Assembly: GCF_016889425.1 (NCBI RefSeq)
Contig: NZ_CP069513.1
Coordinates: 2,356,001 to 2,420,000, forward strand
Length of the DNA stretch: 64,000 bases
Direction of reading: 5' to 3'
DNA from: Corynebacterium amycolatum
GTDB taxonomy: Bacteria > Actinomycetota > Actinomycetes > Mycobacteriales > Mycobacteriaceae
The notes below the pieces were generated by a model, which did no database searches, was not told the origin of the DNA, and worked only from the letters and a program-made list of their open reading frames with translations. Positions 53,719-62,384 of this stretch are shown here, in pieces. Every line of letters starts with the position of its first letter. The stretch's first letter is position 1. A program made the translations under genes and the position numbers.

Positions 53719-55719
53719 TCACCTCCCTCGCCAAACGTCACCATTCGAATAGAGAGCTTGTGGCCCATCTCGCTGTGGACACACCACAGGAATGTGCTCG
53801 GGGGTCATTACGATTTCTCGCACGCGCGGACCACACTCGCGGGCGACAAACCACTGCGGTGAGCTGCGTGTTTGGGGAACTCTGCCGCTCACGGCCTCAG
53901 CGATATACGAAGGGGACTCCACCACCACGGTTCCTGTCGTGGGATTATCAACGGCTGGATCGAGCCCCTGGGCATGCCATGTCATTTCCTCGGTGATTCT
54001 GAGGGCAATTCGGCACTGCCGGCTGAGCGAGGTTGGTGCAGAGCTGCTGTCCGGATTTCGCGCAGAGCGGTCTACAGAAGCGCCATGGCTGACGGGTCCT
54101 TCGACAGCGCCCGCGTGAATGAGAACAATCTGGTTTTTCTCAGCACAGGCGGCTAGCTTCCACCCCTGTGGGGCACGCGCAATATCGAGGCCGAACACCC
54201 AAATAACGGCATGGCTACCGGCTGCCAAGACAGCAGCACAGGCCCCAGCGCGAAGCGCAAGACGGGGCCACGCCCAAAGCGTCGTCAAGCATGTAAGTGT
54301 AAGCGTGCAGGAGACGACCAACGTGACCGTTCCAGTGGCGGGCGTGACGATATCTGCAGTAAGGCGTGCGACCTGATAGATCCACCACGCGCATGGTGCA
54401 GCACACCAGAGCAGAGCGCTGACCAGCCAATTGAGATGCAATGCGGCGGCAACGGCAGCGAGCGAACCAGCGATAGTAACGGGTGCGACGGCGGGCGCGG
54501 CGAGCAGATTCGCCAACAGTGAGATATGGCTGATTTCGCCGATGAGAAGCGCCAATACGGGCATGGTGACCACGTGTGCGGCAATCGATACGGCGACGGC
54601 GCGAACTACTGGGGCGGGCCAAGTCCCCATAACGGTGGTGGCGGACAGACGTCTGGCAAGGGGCTCGGCAAGAAGGACTAGCCCGGCGGTGGCTGCGACC
54701 GAGAGGGCGAAGCCCACTGATACCGATAGGTCTGGTGCCAGGAGAATCAACCCAATAATGCCAGCCGATAGCGCCGCGATCGCTTGGCCAGCTCGTCCTA
54801 CGAGAATAGCCAACAGCCCAATGCAGCCGGTGACCACTGCGCGTAGCACTGAGGGTTCTGTGCCCACTATTGCTACAAACCCATACAGGGCAACCGTGGC
54901 GACTGCGACTCGCACTCGCGGTCCAGCCCAGGAGAAGACCGCCACGACAGCCCCGACAACAAGTGCAACGTTGGCTCCAGAGACGGCCGACAGATGTGAA
55001 AGCCCGGAAGCAGTCATCATGTCGCCGTCAGCGAGGGTGAAACCGCGCTCATCGCCGATGGCCATGGCGGGTATGAGGCGGTCGGGGCCAAAGGGGAGAT
55101 TCTGCGCCGAGTCAAAGAGCTGCTGCCTCACGTCAGCGGCAAGCCCCTGTGGTGGCGCAATGACCTCAACATCTCCGCGTAGATTCAGCTGGATTCCGCT
55201 GATGCAGGGTTTGCTGGCCGCACGTATACCGGCTGTGGATTCAACTACGGTGTCTCTCGTGACCGACAACAGTGACTCGTCGCCAAAAACCGTCACCTGC
55301 CCAGGAAGACCCTCGATGCGCGCCTTTGCACTCGCCCCGAATTCGGTTGCTTTCGGCTCCGTGACCAGGCGCAACTGCACTTTCGCCATCCTGCCAATGT
55401 CGTGATGGAGCTCGTGGGCTCGGGCTCGCGCTATGCGGATTCGCGTGGCTACCGCAACGCTCGCCACCGACACAGCTGGCACCAGGATAGTGGCGATCGC
55501 TCGCCAGCCGGATGTCACCGCGCCTCTTCCCCATCGCCACGACCACCGCTGCCACGCCCACGGCAGCACCACCGCAGTCACGATTGCGCACGGTGCCACA
55601 ACTATCGCCCATTCTGGGCGCATGATCACTGCCACCGCAGTCGCCCACGCCAACACCGCTGCTGGCACTAGCCGCACATCGAGCCCAGCACGAGCGCGCA
55701 GGTCAGACGGTGGCGACAT
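53719..55719 (-). CDS. comEC: ComEC/Rec2 family competence membrane protein
   Basis: A 666-aa protein. The N-terminal region is hydrophobic followed by an OB-like segment (~100-200), then the ComEC channel domain (HLSAVSGANVALVVGAVVAVFSWAGPRVRVAVA, residues ~235-270) and further TM helices. The C-terminal ~160 residues do not carry the metallo-beta-lactamase HXHXDH motif seen in Bacillus ComEC. It would transport single-stranded DNA across the membrane. Lies between comEA and holA. Confidence 0.85.
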   Translation of the reverse strand: MSPPSDLRARAGLDVRLVPAAVLAWATAVAVIMRPEWAIVVAPCAIVTAVVLPWAWQRWSWRWGRGAVTSGWRAIATILVPAVSVASVAVATRIRIARARAHELHHDIGRMAKVQLRLVTEPKATEFGASAKARIEGLPGQVTVFGDESLLSVTRDTVVESTAGIRAASKPCISGIQLNLRGDVEVIAPPQGLAADVRQQLFDSAQNLPFGPDRLIPAMAIGDERGFTLADGDMMTASGLSHLSAVSGANVALVVGAVVAVFSWAGPRVRVAVATVALYGFVAIVGTEPSVLRAVVTGCIGLLAILVGRAGQAIAALSAGIIGLILLAPDLSVSVGFALSVAATAGLVLLAEPLARRLSATTVMGTWPAPVVRAVAVSIAAHVVTMPVLALLIGEISHISLLANLLAAPAVAPVTIAGSLAAVAAALHLNWLVSALLWCAAPCAWWIYQVARLTADIVTPATGTVTLVVSCTLTLTCLTTLWAWPRLALRAGACAAVLAAGSHAVIWVFGLDIARAPQGWKLAACAEKNQIVLIHAGAVEGPVSHGASVDRSARNPDSSSAPTSLSRQCRIALRITEEMTWHAQGLDPAVDNPTTGTVVVESPSYIAEAVSGRVPQTRSSPQWFVARECGPRVREIVMTPEHIPVVCPQRDGPQALYSNGDVWRGR

Positions 55720-56536
55720 CGCGCAGAGCCTCTACCTTCGCCGGGCCGATTCCCGGAACCTCCTCAAGTGCGTCGATACTCGCAAAAGGCCCGTTCTTTT
55801 CTCGAAAGTCGATGATTTTGGACGCCGTTGCGGGGCCGATTCCGGGCAATTCCTCCAACTGAGTAGCAGTAGCGGTGTTGATGTTGATCTGTCCGTCCGA
55901 GCCGCCCGGGCCAGCCCCGCCTGCAGCACCGGCGCCAGAACCGCCAGAAACATCGGCCCCGCCCTCCGCCGTCCCTGCTGGCAACGGCGCTGTCCCGACC
56001 ACAATCTGTTGGCCATCAACCAACGGTGCCGCCAGGTTCACACTGGCAGGATTAGCCTCCGGTAAAAGCCCACCCGCACGCTCAATTGCCTCCACCACCC
56101 GCGCGCCCGCTGGCACCTCCACCACGCCTGGATTCACGACCAACCCCACCACCGACACAATCAACGGCCCCGCCTGTGCCTGAGCGTTAGTCTCCTTCCC
56201 CGGACCACCCGGCGTCTCCGCTGAGGTTTCGGTCGTCTCCGGTGTCGTCCCCGCGACAGCCGCGTCCTGCACCACTGGCATCTCTACCTGCGGCGACGAC
56301 GGCCATAACACCGCCGCAATTGCTCCCAGGGCCAACACCGCAATCACAATGCACGCGGCCATCGCCACCCGCGGCGTCACCACCGTCCGGCGCACGGAAA
56401 AGTCCACCGCCATGCGCTTGTCTTGATCAATCGGCTCCAGGTAGTCCGCCAGCCGATTCCGCAAATTCGTCACAATGCGCACACTAGCGCCCCGCCCCAC
56501 ACCGCACTCCCGCGAAAGCACCTGTCGAAGCGTCAT
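55703..56536 (-). CDS. comEA: ComEA-type helix-hairpin-helix DNA-binding protein
   Basis: A 277-aa protein. The membrane anchor is at ~56-75 (AMAACIVIAVLALGAIAAVL), then a Pro/Thr/Glu-rich linker, a SLBB-like domain (VVGLVVNPGVVEVPAGARV) and a C-terminal HhH pair (NTATATQLEELPGIGPATASKIIDFREKNGPF). It binds incoming DNA at the outer face and hands it to ComEC. The start is uncertain: ATG 56536 has no ribosome site and follows a terminator; GTG 56482 is an alternative. Confidence 0.85.
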   Translation of the reverse strand: MTLRQVLSRECGVGRGASVRIVTNLRNRLADYLEPIDQDKRMAVDFSVRRTVVTPRVAMAACIVIAVLALGAIAAVLWPSSPQVEMPVVQDAAVAGTTPETTETSAETPGGPGKETNAQAQAGPLIVSVVGLVVNPGVVEVPAGARVVEAIERAGGLLPEANPASVNLAAPLVDGQQIVVGTAPLPAGTAEGGADVSGGSGAGAAGGAGPGGSDGQININTATATQLEELPGIGPATASKIIDFREKNGPFASIDALEEVPGIGPAKVEALRDVATV

Positions 56537-56544
56537 CTGTGGAT

Positions 56545-56577
56545 AAAAAATGACCTGTGGAGGTTATCCACAGGTCA
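56545..56577 (-). terminator. strong terminator between degV and comEA
   Basis: On the minus strand TGACCTGTGGA pairs with TCCACAGGTCA (11 perfect bp, plus 56551-56561 and 56567-56577) around a 5-nt loop, followed by six T (56550-56545). It contains DnaA-box-like TGTGGATAA, and a second one lies at 56538-56546. It ends the degV-side transcript just 8 nt before the comEA ATG. Confidence 0.85.
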
Positions 56578-56599
56578 CATCATCTGCTCAGTTCAGCCG

Positions 56600-57961
56600 C
56601 TATATCTTCGTCTCATCGCCGTCATCATCACGCTTGTCGCTTGACGACGACTCCTGCGATTTCTCCCCTTCGTTGCCAAATACAGCTCCCTCGGGATCGG
56701 ACTTATCGCGCAGCGCCAAATCAGAGATAGCCTTCGCCAGGCGCTCAGCTTTATCCAGGGCTGCTTGGCGGTTCTCACTCCACGTTGGCAATTTAGAAAC
56801 AGCCGTGGTGAAAAGCGGAATTCCCTGTTCATTAGTCACGACTGTGCGATGGATACGCTTATTGCGGTTGCGACTAGCCGCCGGATTCTCAACTACCTTC
56901 ACCACAGCCTGATCGGTGATTGGTTCATCCGAGTCAGTGGTATCAGCAGTTTCAGCTGAACCAACGGAGCCATCCGCCCCTTCCATGTCAGCAGAGTCAC
57001 CGGAATTGCCTATGTTCCCGGAATCATCTTCCACCGCGTCGGTAACCTCAGCTTCAACAGCAGCCGCGTCACTCTCCTCCACACTGTGGAGCAGCGCAGT
57101 TACTCCCATCTCTGCTTCAAAATCCATGGCATCCGAATCGATCGAGCCACCGGAAACCATGCCAACTGCATAGGCTCCCTGCCCGACATGAGCAGCAAGC
57201 GACTCCGGCAAATCCAGGATTCTAAACCGGGTATCGTCGGGTAGCTCTTCGGCAAGCATGGCCTGGAGCTCGTGGACGTCGTCAAGCGCGTCGGAATGAT
57301 GCAGCAATACTGCAGGCGGACGGTTCGTCGATGACGCAGACCGCACCATCTTCGTGGCAAAATCCACCATCCGCTGCTTGACCTTCGCTTCTGTGCGGCA
57401 CTTGGCGACGAGTGCCAGTGAGCCATCTTTAATGCCGACGATGGGCTTGATAGCGAGAGCCGTAGAGAGCATCGCTTGGCCCGCGGAGATGCGACCACCA
57501 CGGCGCAGCGAATCAAGCTTTGGTACAAACAACCAGAGTCGATAGCGCTGCAGCACATCACGGGCTACATCGGCCACCTCATCACGACTGGCCCCGGCCC
57601 TCGCTGCCTTAGCTGCCGCGATGGCAGCGGCACCGACTCCAGCCCCTACGGTGTCGGTGTCGATAACGGTCACGCGGTCCAGTGCACCAGCAGCGGTGAC
57701 AGCATTAGACCAGGTCGCGGACATTCCTTTGCCAAGATGCAGGGCAACAACGCCAGCGTCAGAGCCGTCCTGGTTGGAGCGTTCCAGCGCACGCGCATAC
57801 GCGGCGCACAGCTTCAGCGGACTGACTGCCGACGTGGTGACGGCGTCTTCATTGATGTCATGGCCGATGGGAACCACGGTGATATCGAGCTTGCGGGCAA
57901 CCTCGGGCATCAGGCACGCGGTGTCATCGACAACAATGCGAACGCGACCGTCACCGGGCAT
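56600..57961 (-). CDS. DegV family fatty-acid-binding protein with acidic tail
   Basis: A 453-aa protein from ATG 57961, overlapping the phosphatase stop. The DegV domain (residues 1-280) starts VRIVVDDTACLMPEVARKLDITVVP and has LDSLRRGGRISAGQAMLSTALAIKPI (lipid-binding DegV signature). Residues ~290-453 are an unusual extension: a Glu/Asp/Ser-rich low-complexity region then a basic helix region. DegV binds fatty acids for FakA kinase. Confidence 0.85.
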   Translation of the reverse strand: MPGDGRVRIVVDDTACLMPEVARKLDITVVPIGHDINEDAVTTSAVSPLKLCAAYARALERSNQDGSDAGVVALHLGKGMSATWSNAVTAAGALDRVTVIDTDTVGAGVGAAAIAAAKAARAGASRDEVADVARDVLQRYRLWLFVPKLDSLRRGGRISAGQAMLSTALAIKPIVGIKDGSLALVAKCRTEAKVKQRMVDFATKMVRSASSTNRPPAVLLHHSDALDDVHELQAMLAEELPDDTRFRILDLPESLAAHVGQGAYAVGMVSGGSIDSDAMDFEAEMGVTALLHSVEESDAAAVEAEVTDAVEDDSGNIGNSGDSADMEGADGSVGSAETADTTDSDEPITDQAVVKVVENPAASRNRNKRIHRTVVTNEQGIPLFTTAVSKLPTWSENRQAALDKAERLAKAISDLALRDKSDPEGAVFGNEGEKSQESSSSDKRDDDGDETKI

Positions 57962-58658
57962 GGCGGCCCCCTGAAGAATCAGAAACCTGCGACTCCCGCG
58001 CGCGAACCTTCGCATTAAAAGCATTCAAGTACCAAGAGGTCTCACCATTGACGCGCGTGCGTTGCTCCATTTCAACCCACGCAGTGTTGCCCAGGCCGTT
58101 AAACGTGCTGAAATAGTCGCGCGGCAGCTGCAGCAGGGCTGCGGTAGCGGCAGCAATGGCACCACCGTGGGACACGAGCACAAAGGTGTCCGACTCCCAA
58201 TCGGGGTTAGCTGCTAGCTCAGCAATGACTGCCAGCATTCGGTTGGAGACCTCAAAGCGGGTCTCGCCGCCCTTGGGTGCCCAGTTGAGGTTATGACGCC
58301 AGTGGTCACGCATACCGGGAAACGCGGAGTCAATCTCGTCATAGGTGCGCTCTTGCCATTCACCGAGGTTGGTCTCACGCAGGCGCTTATCAAAACTCAA
58401 CTCTGCGCCGGTGGCCTCAGCTAGCGCGCGGGCGGTGTCAGCTGCCCGGGTCAGGTCGGAGGACACGATTTTTGTGATTCGCGGTTCAGCCTCCGCCAGG
58501 TACTGCGCCGCAGTACGGGCTTGCTCGCGGCCAACGTCGGAAAGCTGCGTGTCCAGCTGTCCCTGAATGCGACCGGTAGCGTTATACGACGTCTGCCCGT
58601 GCCGCAGCATAATCAGGCGACGTCGAGCGGCAACATGTGCCTCGCGTGAGCCCGCCAC
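57951..58658 (-). CDS. histidine phosphatase (phosphoglycerate-mutase-like)
   Basis: A 235-aa protein from GTG 58658, located 2 nt after the rsfS stop; the longer frame to 58799 lies inside rsfS. Catalytic motif LIMLRHGQTSYNATGRIQGQLDTQLSDVG with nucleophile His at ~residue 19, then SSDLTRAADTARAL, Glu in LGEWQERT and VSHGGAIAAATAAL. Likely glucosyl-3-phosphoglycerate phosphatase-like in actinobacteria, but substrate not shown. Confidence 0.85.
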   Translation of the reverse strand: MAGSREAHVAARRRLIMLRHGQTSYNATGRIQGQLDTQLSDVGREQARTAAQYLAEAEPRITKIVSSDLTRAADTARALAEATGAELSFDKRLRETNLGEWQERTYDEIDSAFPGMRDHWRHNLNWAPKGGETRFEVSNRMLAVIAELAANPDWESDTFVLVSHGGAIAAATAALLQLPRDYFSTFNGLGNTAWVEMEQRTRVNGETSWYLNAFNAKVRARESQVSDSSGGRHAR

Positions 58659-58660
58659 AG

Positions 58661-59119
58661 TTAAAACTCGTCCGTGTCCGGGTTTTCGGCAGCCAGCGGA
58701 ATCTCGTCGATGGAACGAGCATGGCGGGCGAAATCTTCGCCGTCCTCGTTGCTCGGCTGCTCGACGCCTTCGACCTCGATGCGCGGGCAGTCGCGCCACA
58801 GTCGATCCAGGCCGTAGAAGTCGCGTTCTTCACTGCGGAAGACATGCACGACAATGTCGCCGTAATCCAGCAGCGCCCAACGTCCCTCACGGACACCTTC
58901 GCGGCGAACCGGCTTTGCGCCGAGGTCACGCAGATCGTCCTCAATTTCGTCGACGATTGCGGCAACCAGACGCTCATTGTCAGCACTGACCAGGACGAAT
59001 GCGTCCGTAATCACCACTGGGCCAGAGACATCGAGAACAACGACGTCCTCACCCTTTTTGCTATCGGCGGCCTTAGCCGCGGCGGTCGCCAGCTCAATGG
59101 CGCGTGGTTGTGCAGTCAC
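58661..59119 (-). CDS. rsfS: ribosomal silencing factor RsfS
   Basis: A 152-aa protein with a GTG start at 59119. Features: IELATAAAKAADSKKGEDVVVLDVSGPVVITDAFVLVSADNERLVAAI, GRWALLDYGDIVVHVF and YGLDRLWRD, the conserved RsfS/Iojap motifs. It binds L14 and blocks subunit joining. A C-terminal tail of about 35 acidic residues is extra. Adjacent to nadD as in most actinobacteria. Confidence 0.95.
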   Translation of the reverse strand: MTAQPRAIELATAAAKAADSKKGEDVVVLDVSGPVVITDAFVLVSADNERLVAAIVDEIEDDLRDLGAKPVRREGVREGRWALLDYGDIVVHVFRSEERDFYGLDRLWRDCPRIEVEGVEQPSNEDGEDFARHARSIDEIPLAAENPDTDEF

Positions 59120-59208
59120 GAAAGACTTCAGCTCCTTGTGATTAAAAAAGTCGTGAAAAACAGCGTTTGTACTTGTAACTTACCGTCTCAGCGGGATTTT
59201 GCTAACTT

Positions 59209-59988
59209 TCAGTCGTCGGTATCGGACTTCGCATCCACCGATGCCGCATCCACCGGCGCCGTGTCCTCGGAGGTCGAGTTCACCGATGCGGGGCCCACAG
59301 AGCCAACTGTGCCCTCAGCAGACTGGTACAGACCACGCTTAGCGATGTACTGGACCACGCCATCCGGCACCAAGTACCACACAGGGCGTCCTGCCTCCGC
59401 CCGCTTTCGACAGTCGGTGGAAGAAATAGCCATCGCGGGAATCTCGATGAGGTGTAACCGCGAGGCGTCAATCCCCTCCAGGTCCTCTGCACGCAGGTGA
59501 ACTCCTGGGCGAGTGACGCCGACGAACGTTGCTGCGTCGAACATCTCCTCCCAGTCCCGCCACGTCATAATCTTCTGCAGCGCATCGGCACCGGTAATGA
59601 AGAACAGATCCGCGTCGGGATAGATGACCTTCAAATCCCGCAGCGTATCGACGGTATAGGTCGCACCCGGCCGGTCAATATCAACCCGCGAGACCGAAAA
59701 CTGCGGGTTTGACGCGGTGGCAATGACCGTCATCAGGTAGCGATCTTCGCTGTGAGAGACCTTTCGGCCGCGCTTTTGCCACGGTTCACCCGTGGGCACG
59801 AAAAGCACAAAGTCGAGGTCAAAACGATCTGCCACCTCGCTGGCGGCAACCAGGTGACCATTGTGGATGGGATCAAAAGTGCCCCCCATCACGCCAATGC
59901 GCTGCCGCGGCGCTTCCGCCGACTTTGCTGTCAACGCGGCATGTACTCGCGACCGCACACTTTTCTTGCGCTTAATCATGACTGGCAC
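59209..59988 (-). CDS. nadD: nicotinate-nucleotide adenylyltransferase
   Basis: A 259-aa protein. The nucleotidyltransferase motif [21 protein letters not shown] (residues ~32-52), [13 protein letters not shown] and the C-terminal [13 protein letters not shown] are intact. It makes deamido-NAD from nicotinate mononucleotide. The last ~35 residues are a Ser/Val/Asp/Ala-rich tail not found in the core family. Gene order proA-nadD-rsfS. Confidence 0.95.
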   Translation of the reverse strand: MPVMIKRKKSVRSRVHAALTAKSAEAPRQRIGVMGGTFDPIHNGHLVAASEVADRFDLDFVLFVPTGEPWQKRGRKVSHSEDRYLMTVIATASNPQFSVSRVDIDRPGATYTVDTLRDLKVIYPDADLFFITGADALQKIMTWRDWEEMFDAATFVGVTRPGVHLRAEDLEGIDASRLHLIEIPAMAISSTDCRKRAEAGRPVWYLVPDGVVQYIAKRGLYQSAEGTVGSVGPASVNSTSEDTAPVDAASVDAKSDTDD

Positions 59989-60000
59989 TTTACCTGGGCA

Positions 60001-61344
60001 CTACGGACGAGTCTGTCCACGACCAGCCAGAACCCACTTGCTGCTGGTCAACTCCGGCAGCCCCATCGGGCCACGGGCGTGCAGCTTCTGAGTGGAAATA
60101 CCAATCTCTGCGCCGAAACCATACTGCTCACCATCGGTGAACGCAGTGGAGGCATTGACGCTGACGGCGGCGGCATCAACGCGGTCGACGAACTCCTGGC
60201 ACACTCCCCAGTCACGTGCAGAGATAGCTTCCGTGTGTCCCGAGGAGTACTCAGTGATGTGATCCGTCGCGGCCACCACACCGTCGACAATGCGCGCGGC
60301 AATGTCTAGCGAGAGGTACTCATCCGACCAGTCTTCCGCCGTCGCAGGAATAACCTCACCAGTCCACCCAGAGGCCGCCAGGTTATCGACATCGCCGTGG
60401 ACCGCAACCCCCGCGTCGGCAAGCGCGTCCAAAATGCGCACCTGATCCTGCGTGGACAACGCCGAGTCAATGAGAACCGTTTCAGTAGCGTTACAGACGC
60501 TCGGACGGCGGGTCTTGCCGTTAATCATCAGCGCAATCGCCTCGTCAACGTCGGCGGAGGCATCGATGTAGATGTGGCAGTTACCGGTACCGGTCTCGAT
60601 GGTCGGCACCGTTGCCTTCGTCACAACGGCCTCAATCAAACCGGCACCGCCGCGCGGAATCACCACGTCAACCAGGCCGCGAGCTGTGATGAGATCCTGC
60701 ACTGAATCGTGGGTCTCACACGGCAGCAGCTGGACAAGGTCCTCCGGCGCATCGTGGTTGGCCAGCACCTCACGCAAAACCGCGACCAGCTGCGTGTTGG
60801 AATGGACAGCGGACTTGGAGCCGCGCAGCAAGGCCACGTTGCCCGACTTCAGCGCCAGACCAAACGCATCGACAGTAACGTTCGGGCGAGCCTCGTAGAC
60901 CATGCCCATCACACCCAGCGGGACGCTGACCTGGGAGAGCTTAATGCCGTTGGGAAGAGTGCTTCCGCGCAGCACCTCGCCTACCGGATCCGGCAGAGCC
61001 GCAACCTGACGAAGCCCACCGGCAATACCCTCAACACGATCGGCGTCAAGACGCAGGCGATCCAGCAGGGAGTCACTAAAACCACGGGTCTTACCGGCCT
61101 CGATGTCCTTGGCATTGGCCACCAGAATCTCTTCAGTACGGGCAACCAGCGCGTCTGCTGCGGCCAGCAGGAGCTCGTTCTTGCGTGCCGACGTAAAGCG
61201 CGACAGCTCTCCCGCGACAGCCTTGGCACGCTGTGCCTTATCTAAAACCTCGGCGCGCTCAGCAGCACGCTCCGGGCTAAGAGCCGAATCCTCGGCAATG
61301 CCCTGTTGATTGGTGTTAGCAGTTTCGTTCGTTTGAGCAGTCAT
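60001..61344 (-). CDS. proA: gamma-glutamyl phosphate reductase
   Basis: A 447-aa protein from ATG 61344. Typical family sequences: [43 protein letters not shown], a [14 protein letters not shown] segment, and [17 protein letters not shown], with the catalytic Cys in [15 protein letters not shown]. Uses NADPH to reduce glutamyl phosphate to the semialdehyde, second step of proline synthesis. ProB is about 1 kb away, interrupted by the sortase and microprotein. Confidence 0.97.
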   Translation of the reverse strand: MTAQTNETANTNQQGIAEDSALSPERAAERAEVLDKAQRAKAVAGELSRFTSARKNELLLAAADALVARTEEILVANAKDIEAGKTRGFSDSLLDRLRLDADRVEGIAGGLRQVAALPDPVGEVLRGSTLPNGIKLSQVSVPLGVMGMVYEARPNVTVDAFGLALKSGNVALLRGSKSAVHSNTQLVAVLREVLANHDAPEDLVQLLPCETHDSVQDLITARGLVDVVIPRGGAGLIEAVVTKATVPTIETGTGNCHIYIDASADVDEAIALMINGKTRRPSVCNATETVLIDSALSTQDQVRILDALADAGVAVHGDVDNLAASGWTGEVIPATAEDWSDEYLSLDIAARIVDGVVAATDHITEYSSGHTEAISARDWGVCQEFVDRVDAAAVSVNASTAFTDGEQYGFGAEIGISTQKLHARGPMGLPELTSSKWVLAGRGQTRP

Positions 61345-61358
61345 GCCTACCAGCATAA

Positions 61359-61511
61359 CTAGAGTGAGACATCATTTGAGGGAATTAGCTCAGCAGCCCA
61401 AGGAAAGATGTAATTCATCAACAGCAGGAACACGATGACGGCAATCACGATGGTGATGATCGCTTTCACCCACCACGGCCCTGGCAGGGATCGCCAAAAA
61501 GCTGCGTACAT
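61359..61511 (-). CDS. 50-aa single-pass membrane microprotein linked to the sortase
   Basis: Read by hand: ATG 61511 to TAG 61359-61361. It begins [19 protein letters not shown], followed by a TM segment ([14 protein letters not shown]) and Tyr-Ile-Phe-Pro-Trp. The sortase stop ends directly before its ATG (61512), so translation is coupled. Trp-rich, Pro-Gly-Pro-Trp-Trp near the membrane face. Function unknown. Confidence 0.75.
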   Translation of the reverse strand: MYAAFWRSLPGPWWVKAIITIVIAVIVFLLLMNYIFPWAAELIPSNDVSL

Positions 61512-62225
61512 CTAGTTGACCTCCTTGGTCTCAACACCGGCGAGAACCGCGTGAATAATGAGCCGATGAGTGTTGTCCCACTGCGGATGGCAGGTAGTCA
61601 GCGTAAGTAGAGTGGCGTCACCGACCGGATTGAGGACATCGGCCCGGTCCGGAGTGACAATGTGCTGGCCGGGAATCTCGGGGACGTTAGTTCCTTCTGG
61701 CACGCAGTCGAAGCTTTCCCCTGCGCCAGCCATACCGTCGACCGGCAATACCTTGTAGCGGTAAATAGCATCACGCGTCTCTACGGTGATGTCATCGCAC
61801 GTCTGCAGGCGGTCAATGTTGTCAAAGGGAGCTCCGTGGCCATCACGGTGAGCGGCGTAAGAGCTGTTGCCCACCTGCCCCGGCAGGGCTGTGCCCGGAT
61901 AATGGCCGGGGCCACTGCGCAAAACTTCCTGGGAGACACCTTCAAATACGACAAAATCGCTAAAACCGGCCTTCGGAGCGGAAATCAACGCCACCGCGGA
62001 GCCAGGCATCCAGGAGCCCTCAACAGCTGGCTCCGTGCCTTCTGGCGCCGGAGCTGGAGCCGACGCCGGTGTGGACCATGCCTGCTGCAGCTCATCACGA
62101 GCCTGCTGCTGAGCTTTCCCGGTCTCAAGACCAGACCAGTACAGCAGATAAAAGGCGAAGAGCGCCACCAGCACTCCAGCTGTCAAGAGCAACTCGCCGA
62201 TGACGCCAATAATCTTCGATAACAC
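61512..62225 (-). CDS. class E sortase
   Basis: A 237-aa protein. N-terminal TM anchor (~residues 8-30), then a Pro/Ala/Glu linker and a sortase domain with His in YAAHRDGHGAPF and the catalytic TLTTCHPQW (Cys ~215), followed by Arg in THRLIIHA. GTG start 62225 lies 7 nt after CATAAT, so possibly leaderless. It anchors surface proteins by an LAXTG-type signal. It sits between proA and proB. Confidence 0.9.
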   Translation of the reverse strand: MLSKIIGVIGELLLTAGVLVALFAFYLLYWSGLETGKAQQQARDELQQAWSTPASAPAPAPEGTEPAVEGSWMPGSAVALISAPKAGFSDFVVFEGVSQEVLRSGPGHYPGTALPGQVGNSSYAAHRDGHGAPFDNIDRLQTCDDITVETRDAIYRYKVLPVDGMAGAGESFDCVPEGTNVPEIPGQHIVTPDRADVLNPVGDATLLTLTTCHPQWDNTHRLIIHAVLAGVETKEVN

Positions 62226-62384
62226 ACTTAGGATTATGCCCGAAAGTTCCTCACCCAGGCAGTCTGCACTCAGCCAGTCCTCCCCCAGCCAGTCCGCACT
62301 CGGCCAGTCTTTGCCGAGGCACCTCTATCCGGGCGCGCCGAGGTATGCGTCTTTAAGCGCTGCAGCTCTCAGCGCAACACCCTC
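62226..62384. other. 159-bp gap with short repeats
   Basis: Between the sortase and proB genes. Contains two 15-bp near-identical units (GCACTCAGCCAGTCC and GCACTCGGCCAGTCT) and CATAAT, a possible -10 for the sortase gene on the minus strand. No gene seen. Confidence 0.45.

Noticed and set aside
54431..55405. Long plus-strand open frame opposite comEC
   Set aside because: Antisense shadow: no start site support and biased Thr/Ala/Arg composition.
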